Part shown: piece by piece, positions 22,000 through 33,150 of the stretch
Layout of the letters: each line of letters opens with the position of its first letter
How positions within the stretch are numbered: the stretch's first letter is position 1
The notes under the pieces: model-generated
Databases searched by the model: none
What the model was told of the DNA's origin: nothing
The model's input: only the letters and a program-made list of their open reading frames with translations
Translations under genes and position numbers: made by a program
Assembly (NCBI GenBank): GCA_032622095.1
Contig: CP136067.1
Span: 54,973,899-55,037,898 of the forward strand
Origin: Siphonodentalium dalli
Taxonomy: Eukaryota > Mollusca > Scaphopoda > Gadilida > Siphonodentaliidae
Reading direction: 5' to 3'
DNA: 64,000 nucleotides

Positions 22000-22196
22000 C
22001 CCTATCATGACGGGAGCAGTGCTGGTGCAGCATTAAAGGTCCTGTGCCAGTGCATTCTCTTATATATGTGAGTCTCCCATAGGGAGCTTTGCATATATTA
22101 AAGAGAATGCTCTGTCTTACAAGGTAAATATTGTTAGGCCAATGCATATATAAGAGAATACATTAGCACAGGGTTTTCGCAATATTTCAGGAAGGG
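22000..22196. mobile_element. family B1 twin-hairpin element, copy 1
   Basis: TTAA at 21996-21999 and 22197-22200. Family B1 has the termini 'CCCTTTCATGACGGGAGC' and complement, and the same two 'attctcttatatatgcgag' hairpins as B2 with a different spacer ('aacaatatttaccttgac'). In this copy the second hairpin has lost one arm. Confidence 0.8.
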
Positions 22197-22210
22197 TTAA
22201 AGATGTATAA

Positions 22211-22237
22211 CCCCCCCCCCCCCCCCCCCCCCCCCCC
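22211..22237. repeat. poly-C run, 27 bp
   Basis: Uninterrupted C tract beginning 10 bp after the TTAA that ends the B1 copy at 22196. Length may be unreliable in the assembly. Confidence 0.95.
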
Positions 22238-23189
22238 ATTAGTGCCTAATATTTTTTTCAAATTTCTGCACTGTTTGTTCGTACCTCGTGAAAATTAGTT
22301 GCACAAAATGAGTCTACAATTATTATTATTGTTTTTTTTAAAATCATTCATAACATGTACTGCATTCGTTCATATACTTGGTATGCTTTGACATGAATTG
22401 CACAGACTGAGAGTTGCACCCAATTTCTTTAATGCTACAATATATGTTTATGTTTAAAGTGTGATACATCCAACTTGAACTATTAAACGTCAACTGATTC
22501 CTCTTTCACAACGGTATTTTCTAACAGATTCCCCCCCTCTTTAGGCAAAAAATAAATGCTAACAAAAAAATGAAACCAATCCTCCATGCGTAACCCTTGT
22601 TTTTCATTTGGCATGAATTGCACACATGTGTATGTGGTGAGTGTTCATTGGCTACCTTTATTTTTTTCTCTGTTGCAAAAAAATAAGACAATAATTATTA
22701 ATTGATTTTCTAAATTACCTATAACATTTGAGTGCATACGTTCACCTCAGCTTTGGCATGAATTGCACCCATGTATGTAAGTCAGTCTACATTTGCTTCC
22801 TTGATTTTTGTTTTCTTCTGCTAGGTACAAAACTGTTAATTTGCTTGTGCTGATGAGTTTCTCGGATGGTGATTACCTGGGACATGGTGGCAACACCTGG
22901 ATAAGATAATAATTAACAAAAAACCTCATCATGCACAATCATGATGTTGTTACCTGTATACTTATGATAGACTCATTTAACAATCTACCCCATATATCTA
23001 AGCTACCCAGGGTACAATGCACATGAATGATGCACCTGCATGTACCGGTACAGTCTTCACCAATGTCATTCCCTGGTACTCCCACTCACATACCTGAAAT
23101 TAACTCTTTCCAACCTGGTCTGCACTCTGCAGTCTATCCTATCCTACACATAGTTTCATTTGTGGATATAATGCCACAATCAGGGCCAT
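22238..23189. other. no recognised gene; loose repetition
   Basis: Three loosely similar passages with 'ggcatgaattgca' followed by 'catgtatg' and a 'ttgctt/ctacctt' segment occur at about 22392, 22609 and 22756, suggesting an old ~150-200 bp tandem repeat. The 62-codon frame at 23027-23215 has no recognisable domain. Confidence 0.4.
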
Positions 23190-23433
23190 ACCCTTTCGTG
23201 ACTGGAGCTTCCTGAAATTTTGCGAAAACCCTTTGCCAATGCATTCTCTTATATATGCGAGTCTTCCTATCATATATAAGAGAATACATTGGCCTAACAA
23301 TATTTACCTTGACTTTGTAAGCCAGTGTATTCTCTTATATATGCAAGGCTCCCTATGGGAAACACGCATAGATAAGAATGCACTGGTACAGGATCTTTAG
23401 TGCTGCACCAGTGCTGCTCCCGTCATTAAAGGG
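23190..23433. mobile_element. family B1 twin-hairpin element, copy 2
   Basis: The left TTAA has decayed to 'cata'; the right TTAA is intact (23434-23437). The loop part of the first hairpin is deleted ('cttcctatcatatataagag'), showing how B1 copies lose hairpin arms. Confidence 0.8.
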
Positions 23434-23454
23434 TTAACTCTATCTTAGTGTGTT

Positions 23455-23612
23455 TAAAAGTAAAAGTATATTTTGGAATGTCTATTATTTGGAGGGGTGT
23501 GAAGGAAAAATTAGCAGATGACAGACAAACAAAAAGATAATACAAGTTCAGAAGAATTACTATTAATTGGTGGGAAATGTTCAGACAATAAGTTCAACAA
23601 ACAACCTATCGT
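23455..23612 (+). mobile_element. family D fragment
   Basis: Starts in the 'aaaagtatattttggaatgt' part and runs through 'cagatgacagacaaacaaaa' to the first foldback arm 'gttcagacaataagttcaac'. The terminal repeat is missing. Confidence 0.6.
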
Positions 23613-23912
23613 CATGTATTTTGATATATGCATCAACAATGTGACAATTACCATAATCGAGGTTTAGAGAGTCTGTAAAGGGGTATATATATAATACCAC
23701 AGCAGCACCCCCTTTGTTGCCAAACTTTGATGATGTTAGTGTTATCAACTGATGCCCATGGGACACAAGAACTCTTGCATCAAACAGCAACACAATGATG
23801 CAAATTATCAATCAATACCCAAAGAAAATCAATGCTAAAGTATTAAGCTAGAACATGACGTCAATGATGTAATAATTGATGTCAAAATGTCATTACATCA
23901 GTATTAAATAAA
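23613..23912. other. no recognised feature
   Basis: Short unique stretch between family D fragments. Confidence 0.4.
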
Positions 23913-24078
23913 CACTTTCTTTACTAAATACTCATTGACGAGTTGTTCCCTTAGGAAATTATCAGATAATTAAGCCCATAATTCGTTTTTGAATTTATTA
24001 TTACTGAACATTTCCCACTAGTGAACTGCTCTTGTCTTATCGGACGTCTGCTTATATTTCCTGAATATAATAGTTGTA
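23913..24078 (-). mobile_element. family D fragment
   Basis: Opposite orientation: 'ctttactaaatactcattga' then 'cgagttgttcccttagg', and 'gaacatttcccactagtgaa' to 'tctgcttatatttcctga'. The foldback arms are degenerate. Confidence 0.6.
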
Positions 24079-24289
24079 TTCAGGGCTCAGACTAATTTTT
24101 ATGAGACCTACATGTACTTTATAAAACTGTAAGGTAGAAGGAAATCAAGAACGATCTAGGAATAAGTTATTTGTAAGGCACTCAGACCTGTTTCGTTGCT
24201 AAATGCAACTCGCCAGCGAGATTCTGTTTTGAACTTTGAAGTGGAATGATCAAACAATTAGTATTCTTTATATAATGTTGCTATGTAGC

Positions 24290-24490
24290 CGATAACCAGT
24301 TTTGTAGCCAGCAGCTGGTTTTGTAGCCTGTAGCCTGTTTTTTTGGCTGGTAGCCGGTATTGTAGCCGGTAGCCTGTTTTATCATCGTTTTTTTTTTGGC
24401 CGGAAGTTAGGTGCCGGTTTCGTAGCTGGTTTGAGCAAGTTTTGTTTCCTTTTGCTGGTTTTATAGCCAGTATTATAGTCGGTTTTTCTT
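24290..24490. repeat. short-period minisatellite, 'gtagccggt'-like
   Basis: About 10 imperfect repeats of 'gtagccagt/gtagcctgt/ttatagtcggt' joined by T-rich linkers. Period is roughly 15-25 bp. Confidence 0.75.
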
Positions 24491-24644
24491 AATAAAGAAA
24501 AGGTTGGCCTCAATAGTCTAGACTAGAGCGCATTCTCTGCCTTTGTCTTATCTACATGTACTTTACTTAAATTTAAAGACCCCTTGTGTATAAAATAACA
24601 TGTTCTGTATGAGAAGTGCCACCTGAAAGACAATATATTGTTTA

Positions 24645-24745
24645 ATATTGAATGCACTTCTGCACTTGTATTTGCTGTCATCTGCTTATATTTCCTGAAC
24701 ATCCCTCCAGAGGCATAATAGACCATTTCAATTTTACTTTTATGG
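24645..24745 (-). mobile_element. family D fragment
   Basis: Contains 'tgcacttgtatt', 'gtcatctgcttatatttcct' and 'cataatagaccatttcaatt'. It lacks both ends. Confidence 0.5.
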
Positions 24746-24946
24746 GGCATGGGCATTAGCCATTTGGAATATTTTTTTAAAGGAGCTTATATGTTGCCTG
24801 GTGGTGTCAATTATCTACCATAGCCATATGAATTTTGAGTTTAATTTGTGCAGCGGTTTTGTTGTCTGCATTGCATGGTCACAAACAAACATATGTACAT
24901 AGAACAAGAGGAATATACATGTATGATCCATAAGTGGACACAACTT

Positions 24947-25409
24947 CAGCCCTGGGAATTAGCCTATATAGGCAATAGGCAATGCCTAGGTAAAAGCAGA
25001 GGCAAAATCAGTTTGCCTAGGAAATTATATTGCCTAGGTAAAACAAGTTCATTGGGTTACTAAAATTGATTTGTGTATATCAGAAATAGAACCTCTTTAG
25101 CCAAAATGACTTCCTTAAATCACTCTTTACATATATTGTCCTAAAATTGTTTCCATGGCACTGGGCACTAGCTACCCATAAGGGCATTAGTTTTGGAGAT
25201 GATTTGTGGAATGTATATATATGATGAGTAGTGGCCTGGAAATGTTCTCCAAAATAACTAAGCATTTCAGGTTATTATTGAATCATATTGATTTGAGATG
25301 GCAATATTGTTGCAAAATTGCCTAGGTAAAATCTGTTTTTGCCTAGGCCGATTTCTTTCACCTAGGAAAAAATATTGCCTAGGCAAATTTTCCTTAATTC
25401 CCAGGGCTG
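24947..25409. mobile_element. 463-bp inverted-repeat element rich in CCTAGG motifs
   Basis: Begins CAGCCCTGGGAATTA and ends TAATTCCCAGGGCTG, flanked on both sides by CAACTT (24941-24946, 25410-25415). The ends are packed with 'gcctaggtaaaa' in one sense at the left and, with its complement, at the right. The middle (25060-25260) looks unrelated. A 6-bp duplication does not match a superfamily I can name with confidence; the CAG...CTG ends recall hAT. No transposase. Confidence 0.7.
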
Positions 25410-25415
25410 CAACTT

Positions 25416-25734
25416 TTTCAAAGCATTTATTCTTTATCTTATAGTCAATTTTTAAAATTAACTTTGCAGATATTGATCGCCATGTGAACCTGTGAGGATG
25501 ACATTGGCCTATCTTATTTTAATTATACTGCTATCGCTCTTTTGACTTAGAAACTGATTGCAACTTACAGTAACTTTGTCTGAGCTTTTCTTTCTACATT
25601 TTCTAGTCAATTGTTTCAAAATGTGGCACAGATACTGTAAGTATTCAGTAGCACACCTAGTTTATTTTAAAATGTTGTTGTTGTAACTGAAGGTTTGGAA
25701 TCTTGAATAAAGCATAGAGTTGATAATCTTTAGC
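25416..25734. other. no recognised feature
   Basis: Nothing recognised on either strand. Confidence 0.4.
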
Positions 25735-25965
25735 CTTTTCCATACTAATTCCATACTAAATGAATTCTCCCATTCAGTACGGGTGTTCAGGAAGAATATG
25801 CAGACGACAGATAATAAAAGTGCAGAAGGAGTCATATTTATTGGAGGGAATTGTTCAGATCATAAGTTCAATTGAGATGTACTATGGTCATTTGTTGAAC
25901 TTATTATCAGCACATATTCTATGGGATAACCACTCATCAATGAGTTGTTTAGGGTATAGAGAGGG
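25735..25965 (+). mobile_element. family D element
   Basis: Left end 'ccttttccatactaattcc', right end 'agggtatagagagg' and TTAA (25966-25969). The ~25-bp segment between the TIR and 'gtgttcaggaag' is deleted. Confidence 0.65.
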
Positions 25966-25969
25966 TTAA

Positions 25970-26998
25970 AGTCATTTATGGACCTACATCAGTGAATAAA
26001 ACCAATAAGTTAGTAACCAAACACTATCACCACTGGAAGAATGTACGTAGCAATCTACTAAGATTATCGAAAATTCCAACCGCATCGACTGTGCCATTTT
26101 AGAGAACACAACGTTTGAACTACGCACCAATGTAAATATTTACTACTTTATTTGGGATGATTTATTGGGCATAAGGCATTTTATTTTTTATTACTTGGTT
26201 TACGGATTTCCCTACTAAAAAAAAAGAAGCTATTTGTCAACAACAAAAAATATTTAGTTGTTTTTTTTTTATTTCCGCCAATGGGAATATTAATCCAGAC
26301 ATATACAAAAATTGAAAAAAGTATAAGTATGCATAAAATGTACAACATCAATTGAACAGTGAAGCCTCCTGGTGTTCATTATGGTATTGAATGTCAATGA
26401 CAACATTACAGACTTTCATATTGGCAATATTTTTTCATCTATCAGAAGCCTGCTTTAAAGACACATCCAAATAAAAAATATATATATTTGCCTATGCAAG
26501 TGGACAAGAGAAAAAAAAAGCTATAGGTGATATGGTGGCTTGTTTTAGATGAGGAGATTATTGTACAGCAAGTATTTTATTTCTCCTGACCCTATTTTTT
26601 GACAATTAAAATTTTATTTTAAATTGTACAGATTTTATTTTTATTTGTTTTCCTCCAACCTCCCCTACCTTTTAGCCAAAACAATCTGTAAACCAAGTTA
26701 TAAACAATTAAGATGCCTAAACATTACGGCAATTATTCCACCAACAATTGTTACTGCATGCAATTTGTTTATTGATGCTGTTTTCTATCGATTTATGAAA
26801 ATTTTCTTGGCATGATTCTTTGTTATTCCATTCTGAACACCTCAGTGGAGTGTTTCACATCACTTTAAAGCTGTAGAAGAGAGGAAGCATTGAACAGCAT
26901 GTTGATTGCAAACCTTTATTTACATTAAGGGCACACACTCTAAAATTATGGCTGTTACAATTTCTCCCAATGATTAACAACTGAAAATATCTGCAATA
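25970..26998. other. no recognised gene; tiny family F end
   Basis: A/T-rich with several homopolymer runs. At 26842-26868 'gtggagtgtttcacatcact' followed by 'ttaaa' matches the right end of family F and ends in TTAA, so a truncated F end is likely. Nothing else was recognised. Confidence 0.45.
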
Positions 26999-27157
26999 CA
27001 GTAATGCCCTATGTAATCGACTCCTTAAACACAGCAGAATTATGGGTAATTTTTCAGGATTTAGTCGGAAATATGGCTTGTTGCCATTCATCGGAAAGCC
27101 GATGAATTGCAACAAGCCATATTTCCGACTAAATCCTGAAAAGTTACCCATAATTCC
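26999..27157. mobile_element. family A palindromic MITE, copy 3 (right end truncated)
   Basis: The left arm is complete and the loop is reduced. The right arm stops after 'gttacccataattcc' and passes directly into family C sequence. Confidence 0.8.
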
Positions 27158-27600
27158 CCATATGTGCTGCACAAGCCTACAAATACTGTGTCTGTCATTT
27201 GTAGAATGAGGTCTAGCATCACCAAATTCACCCTCTGGGAACCTCATTCTGCTTAATAGGCCTCAACTGCTATGGGAGACTTAATAGATTCAGATTGAAT
27301 TTCCCCAGTTGAAGTTTGTAATGTTCACCCATAAGTCACCTCGATTATGCATTTTGTCTTCTGCAAATTAAGGGATATAGAAACTTCCCAGAAAGGAAAA
27401 AGTTTAAACAAAAACAATGTTAATTTGAGACAATATATACTTCCCAGAGGATATGAGTCCTATAAGCAGAATGAGTTCCCCAGGGGGTGAATTTGGTGTT
27501 GCTAGCCCAGTGTGCAGGATAGCATCACTAAACTCACCCTCTGGGGACCTCATTCTGCAAATGACAGACAAGTTATTTGCAGACTTGGTGCTGTATATGC
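27158..27600 (+). mobile_element. family C foldback element, copy 4 (two cores)
   Basis: Long copy: a core remnant at 27190-27250, the extension (27255-27460), and a second full core at about 27465-27560 ending 'aaatgacaga'. This two-core layout with a central extension seems to be the complete form of the family (compare 32725-33150 and 38940-39375). Confidence 0.75.
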
Positions 27601-27934
27601 CAAGTTCTAAACAAAACACACTTCTCTATTGTTGATCAGATGCCCAATTTATACAAAGGGTTGTGGCCATATAACCACAGCCTGCACTGCACCTATTTAT
27701 AATACATAACATACTATTTTAAACATAGTTTTTTTAGGATTATGTCGTTAGTTTTGAGATGATCCATTTTTTTTTTGTTATGGGCACGAACATTAGATTG
27801 ATAAAATGTGCGCTACACAATTAATACACAGCAGTGGAAATATACTAAGATATAATTGTCCCCCTTGTGAGGAAAGGGTTTGGGGTTGGGGCGAATATCT
27901 TCCCTCGTGGCAAAGTTATCGCTATCCATGGAGA
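27601..27934. other. no recognised feature
   Basis: Nothing supportable. T-runs near 27770. Confidence 0.4.
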
Positions 27935-27944
27935 TGACATTAAT

Positions 27945-27978
<34 letters not shown>

Positions 27979-28260
27979 GTGCTTATATAGCACCAATCCC
28001 CGTGGGGGGGCTAGGCGCTTCGCATTATTACCCCAGCTGTTGAGTAATGCTGATTCATAGCATGCTGCCATCTTTCAAGCGTTTCACATGAGCGGCTTAC
28101 ACTTACCCAACATCCAGGTCCCTATTTTTTGGCTCGGTAGGACGAAGCGATCACAGTACAAGTGACTTTGCCCAAGGGTCACAACCTGGTGCGAGATTTG
28201 AAAAAGTGTGTGGCTCTATATAGTACACACACACCGCTTAATCCGGCCAAGCTACTGTTG
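27935..28260 (+). repeat. (ATA)n microsatellite with attached dispersed repeat
   Basis: An (ataata)n run (27935-27976) leads into 'ggtgcttatatagcacca', 'gcgcttcgcattattacccc' and 'gtgactttgcccaagggtca'. The phrase 'tgcccaaggtcac' is shared by many animal SINE-type repeats (recalled), so a microsatellite-anchored SINE fragment is likely. No clear A/B boxes. Confidence 0.45.
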
Positions 28261-28384
28261 CATTTGATTCACCACCTTCCAACCCAGCAGCATTAAAATT
28301 GTCACATGAAATCTTTGAATAAGCTTCCCAATGATGTATTTGAACTTTATTCTATTTCTAAATTTTGAATTGGCCTTGCTCTTT

Positions 28385-28615
28385 AAACCTTTTCTTACTA
28401 AATACTCATTGAAGACTAGTTCTCTTAGGAAATGTTCAGATAATAAGTTCAACAAAGGACCAAAGTATATGAATCCTTCTGTATTTGTATTATAAATATT
28501 TTCGTCTGTATGTCTGTCATCTGCTTATATTACATGACATTCCTCCTAATGAATAATAGACAATTCCAATGTATACATTTATAACTGCATGAGTGGAAGA
28601 ATCCATTTAGTAAAA
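28385..28615 (-). mobile_element. family D element
   Basis: 'cttttcttactaaatactca' at the left and 'gagtggaagaatccatttag' at the right; central foldback 'gttcagataataagttcaac'. The second arm is missing. Confidence 0.65.
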
Positions 28616-28657
28616 AAAAGAAGGTAAAAGTGACTCGTAATATTTAAGCCTTAAATC

Positions 28658-29126
28658 AACCCTTTCTATACTAAATACTCATGAGTATTTCCTTTTGTTC
28701 AACAAACGATCATACAGTAATGCCCTAAATAATCAACTCCATAACCACAGCAGAATTATGGGTAACTTGTCAGGATTTAGTCGGAAATATGGCTTGTTGC
28801 CATTCATCAGAAAGCTCTTAGTGAGAGCTTTCCGATGAATGGCAACAAGCCATATTTCCGACTAAATCCTGAAAAGTTACCCATAATTCTGCTGTGGTTA
28901 AGGAGTCGATTATTTAGGGCATTACTGTAGGTTGTTGTTTAACTTTAATATTATCTGAACATTTCCCACCAATGAATATGAATCTTTCAGCACTTGTATT
29001 ATCTTTTTGTCTGACTGCCATCTGCTAATTTATACTGTACACCCTCCAAATGAATAATAGACAATTACAATGTATACTGGTACTTTAATATAACTGAGTG
29101 GGAGAATCCATTTAGTATAGAAAGGG
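28658..29126 (-). mobile_element. family D element split by a family A copy
   Basis: Left 'ccctttctatactaaatact', right 'tttagtatagaaaggg' and TTAA (29127-29130). Family A sits at 28715-28927, inside the central foldback. Confidence 0.8.
28715..28927. mobile_element. family A palindromic MITE, copy 4
   Basis: Full 213 bp with TA on both sides (28713-28714, 28928-28929). Inserted in the loop of family D. Confidence 0.92.
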
Positions 29127-29224
29127 TTAAACATAGCACCTCCTGCTTCTGTCTCTTTCAAAAGCCAACGAAATTGAACGAATATCCTATTAATGGATGT
29201 ACGTCTCTAGAAGTCTCCAATATA

Positions 29225-29369
29225 CAGTAATGCCTTAAGTAATCAACTCCATAACCACAGCAGAATTATGGGTAACTTTTCAGGATTTAGTCGGAAATTC
29301 CGACTAAATCCTGAAAAGTTACCCATAATTCTGCTGTGGCTATGGAGTCGATTAATTAGGGCATTACTG
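29225..29369. mobile_element. family A palindromic MITE, copy 5 (core deleted)
   Basis: The central ~68 bp are missing symmetrically, leaving a 145-bp perfect foldback 'ttagtcggaa/ttccgactaa'. TA on both sides. Symmetric loss of the loop suggests replication slippage across the hairpin. Confidence 0.9.
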
Positions 29370-29607
29370 TATTTCATTTCTACAATGACACGGCATTCCC
29401 AACATGATGTAATAACTGTTTCCAAATATGAAGTGCATTCCTGGCATATTAAATGTTTGTGAGAATCGTAGTATTTAGAAATAGTTATAAATACAACAAG
29501 TTACGAAAGGATAATCAGTCATGAATATCGTTGACTGATAAAACTTGAAGATGATGTCTCATGTATTGCGATGAGTAAAATGAATTATGGATATATTGCC
29601 TGTATTC

Positions 29608-29660
29608 AGTTACCCATAATTCTGCCGTGGTTAAGGAGTCGATTAATTAGAGCATTACTA
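29608..29660. mobile_element. family A fragment (one end), copy 6
   Basis: Only the outer ~53 bp of one arm remains, from 'agttacccataattctg' to 'gcattacta'. Confidence 0.8.
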
Positions 29661-30406
29661 TATGCTTGCAAAGACTCATCGATGTGACAGAAATTATTAC
29701 CTCAGAGAGGATAAAAAGAGTTCTCTGTTAGTTTCACTTTAATATGGTAAATATAAAAAACATTTGTCTTTATACTTCTATGAGAAACATTGAGAGCAGT
29801 TAATAAATTTCTATGACTTTAGTAGGTCCAGTAGTTCTAGGGCAAAAAATTGATCAAGACCGCTGAAAATAACCTTCATTTGATTAATTTGAGTCAGATC
29901 GTACAGATGTAACTAGACTTGTCACGTAATGCTGCTCCTATACAAATACCCATCAGTCTGGATCATTTGATATTCAGGCTGTTAAATATATAATGGAACT
30001 GCACATTGGCATGCTGTTTTTTTATGTGAATATAGCAAACTATTTATGGTAATTGTGACCCACAATGAATACAATTATTGAAATAAGATTTGACACATTG
30101 GTGGCAGGGTGTTGTTGGTGGCTGTTTTCCGCACAATTCATGCATGTTATTATTTGTGCTATAACAACCATTAACTGAAATTCACATTTTCTTGAATTAT
30201 TAATTCTCTTTGTAAGACTTAACCAGTTGATCAGATGCACTCAGAATCCACCCCAAAACCCCCATTTTACACTTAATTTTGAAAAAATATACAGTGTATA
30301 TTTATATATTTGGGGTTGAGGTGGAGGATAGCAACAGTGAGATGAGCTATTAAGCCAAAGGGTGCCCAAACTCAAACCCCAAAACCTGAAATGTCTTCTC
30401 TATATA
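29661..30406. other. no recognised feature
   Basis: AT-rich. No repeat or coding signal was recognised. Confidence 0.45.
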
Positions 30407-30619
30407 CAGTGATGCCCTAAATAATAGACTCCTTAACCACAGCAGAATTATGGGTAATTTTTCAGGATTTATTCGGAAATATAGCTTGTTGCCATTCATC
30501 AGAAAGCTCTCACTGAGAGCTTTCTGATGAATGGCAACAAGCCATATTTCCGACTAAATCCTGAAAAGTTACCCATAATTCTGCTGTGGTTAAGGAGTCG
30601 ATTATTTAGGGCATTACTG
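30407..30619. mobile_element. family A palindromic MITE, copy 7
   Basis: Full 213 bp, TA both sides, loop 'ctctcactgagag'. Confidence 0.92.
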
Positions 30620-30685
30620 TAACTCCGTATCTGTATCGTTATGCTGCAGAATCCAATACTGGCATAAATGCAACGGGAGAGAGGT

Positions 30686-31420
30686 CTAGATTATTTCCTC
30701 GAGTGCGCTCTTGAAGGAATCCACAGGCTCGCTCTTATCAATTTTTGATTCCTCCAACTGGTTCTAGTCACATATGGTTCGGACAAAGAATGAGTTTGCA
30801 AACTGGTTTGTGTTATGTGATGGTGGAATAAAGCACTTTGTATGGTTACGGATGAGGTGTCATGGTAGTTGACTCATAATGTAGTCTTTAAAGGGTACTG
30901 TACACTAAATCCGGCCATCTATGGGACCATCTCCTTTTATACTCAACAGAATGTATGCAACAAATGAATGAATTTGAGCCATGAATTAGTGCAAAATACA
31001 CTCATGTGTTCTATGAATGATGCAAACTAACATGGTAATTATAACGAATATGAATAAATGGCTGGAGTCATAAATTCATATTCGTTATAATTACCATGTT
31101 ATTTGCATTGTTCATACAGCACAGCATGAGTGTATTTTGCAATAATACATGGATAAAATTCATTCAATTGTTGCATATATTCTGTTGAGTATAAAAGGAG
31201 ATGGTCCCACAAATAACCGGATTTAGTGTACGGTATACCCCTTTAAGGTGCTGGCTTTTCTTCCATATGCGCTTTGTGCAGGGTATAAAGTATTGTTGTG
31301 GGGGAATAGCCGGGACCAGCCCACCCACCACCTTATTCATGAGGGCCAGTCTTTCGATCTTCCTTCTCTACTCCAATGGTGTCAGTTGGAGATCCTGCAG
31401 CATTTTTGTAATGTCTCCAA
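30686..31420 (-). pseudogene. LINE reverse-transcriptase ORF, C-terminal fragment
   Basis: The minus strand reads 'GDITKMLQDLQLTPLE*RRK', then 'IERLALMNKVVGGLVPAIPP', then, after a 351-bp insertion, 'NTNQFANSFFVRTICD*NQL' and 'VDSFKSALEEII' before a stop at 30686-30688. This order (ML..L....L..RR...RL.., ...SFF.RTI..WN.L, ...FK..L) is the usual end of non-LTR retrotransposon RT ORFs. Three in-frame stops, one apparently replacing the Trp of 'WN', show it is dead. Nothing of the polymerase core remains upstream. The clade (Jockey, CR1 or L2-like) cannot be told. Confidence 0.82.
30892..31242. mobile_element. 351-bp TTAA-flanked inverted-repeat element
   Basis: TTAA at 30888-30891 and 31243-31246. 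Ends 'AGGGTACTGTACACTAAATC' and 'GATTTAGTGTACGGTATACC' plus 'CCT'. Long imperfect foldback with inner arms 'catggtaattataacgaata' (31031-31050) and complement (31078-31097). It interrupts the LINE fragment; removing it with one TTAA restores the LINE frame. No coding capacity. Confidence 0.88.
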
Positions 31421-32272
31421 TTATTTTAATTTATTTTGTGTATTTATGATCCTATCCCTACATCATCCCCAGAACGTGACTAAAAGCAAGAGCTTATTCA
31501 ACTAAATTTGAGTCTAATAAAGATTACGAGTTGCTCTAACTGCTTATATAAATTTTATGCATTTAATTTCTGTCAGTAAAGCCTAGTGAGATTTAAATCC
31601 TACCAAAAAAAATGACTTTTATTGAAAGCCTTTTGAAGCAGCATGCAACGTCATTTGTGTAGATGCCCTAAACCTCGAAACAGTGTGCCTTCTTCATTCG
31701 GGACTGATCACATTCTCTATAATTCATGATTTGAATGATTATACGAGTTGATGATGCGCATGCAGACTTACTCGTTATAGGAACTCCCTTCCCATGATAC
31801 TCTAGTCCATCAATAATACATATATCATACAGTGTTACAGCCAGTTTTGGGAAATAAGTTGTTGTAGACCCAGGCCACTTGGGAAATGCTTGATTATATC
31901 CCATCCATAGACCTTTTTGTTGATTCTTGTTTGGCAGTAATTAGTTGTATGGTGAATTAATAAGATAAAGGTCTTTATGTCTTTTTTTGTTAGGTGCACT
32001 TCTGTCTCTGGTGGAACCGTTTGCATGTGTATTATAAATCCAGGAGCCAATGCTGTAAATATTTGCACATGTAAATTATAAATTAAGGGAAATGCAAGTC
32101 ATATAATTATATGTGTGTGCTTAAGCATATTTAATAACTGATCTGTGGTGTATATATTTTTGGTGCTTTCATGGCCTGCATGACTCCAGTGCTGGGTGAT
32201 TGCCTTCTAATGGGGCAAGGCTTGTTCATCAAATCTAAAATCAAAGGAAAATTTTGTATTCAAGAAACCTAA
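31421..32272. other. no recognised feature
   Basis: AT-rich. The frame preceding the LINE fragment cannot be extended into this stretch. Confidence 0.45.
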
Positions 32273-32390
32273 AAGCTTTCACTGAGAGCTTTCCGATGAA
32301 TGGCAACAAGCCATATTTCCGATTAAATCCTGAAAAATATTACCCATAATTATGCTGTGGTTAAGGAGTCGATTATTTAGGGTATTACTG
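32273..32390. mobile_element. family A fragment (right half), copy 8
   Basis: Starts at the loop ('aagctttcactgagagct') and is complete to 'ggtattactg'. It joins family B1 sequence directly at 32391. Confidence 0.85.
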
Positions 32391-32498
32391 TATATGCGAG
32401 GCGACCTACTAGTATGGTCGACTCGCATATATAAGAGAATTCATGCATTGTCACAGGGTCCCTAATGTTGCACCAGCACAGCTCCTGTGATGAAAGGG
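32391..32498. mobile_element. family B1/B2 fragment (right half)
   Basis: Second hairpin ('tatgcgaggcgacc' ... 'ggtcgactcgcatatataag') and B1 right end 'gtgatgaaaggg' with TTAA at 32499-32502. The left half is absent and replaced by family A. Confidence 0.8.
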
Positions 32499-32724
32499 TT
32501 AAATCCTCACTATACAACATAACATACTCATGGTACATTATCTAGTGCATTGAGAGCATTGTCTAAATGACAAGGAAATATGCAATCAGAATTAGTACCC
32601 TATAACTGAGGCAGAATATTGCAAAATTACCCCCAAGTGAACCACTTATACCATAACCCTGTCATGTTGCATAGGTGCAGCAATCCCAACCTTAACCCAA
32701 TTCACATCTCTTATTAGAGCTGTC

Positions 32725-33150
32725 AGTGTATAAGGCTGCCAATAGTGGGTCTTTCATTTGCAGAATGAGGTCCCCAGAGTGCTAGCATCAGCAAATTCAC
32801 CCTCTGGGGACCTCATTCTGCTTAATAGGCCTCAAATGATATGGGAGACCTAGGATCAGATTGAAGTTCACCAGTTTAACGTTGGTGATGTTCACCCATT
32901 TAATAGTCACCTCAATTATACATTTTATCTTCTGCAAATTAGGGGATATAGAAACTGAAAAAGAAAAACAATGTTAATTTGAGACTATAGATACTTCCCA
33001 GAAGATGCGGCCTAAGCAGAATGAGGTCCCCAGATGGTGATTTTTGGTTATGCTAGCCCGCACAGCGGGATAGCATCACTAAATTCTCCCTTTGGCTGGA
33101 CCTCATTCTGCAAATGACAGACACTATTTGCAGGCTTGTCAGTGTAATAG
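32725..33150 (+). mobile_element. family C foldback element, copy 5 (two cores)
   Basis: First core at 32755-32825, extension (32826-33005), second core at about 33010-33120 with loop 'gctagcccgcacagcgggat'. The ends 'aaggctgccaatagtgggtc' and 'acactatttgcaggcttgtc' are roughly complementary. Confidence 0.75.
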
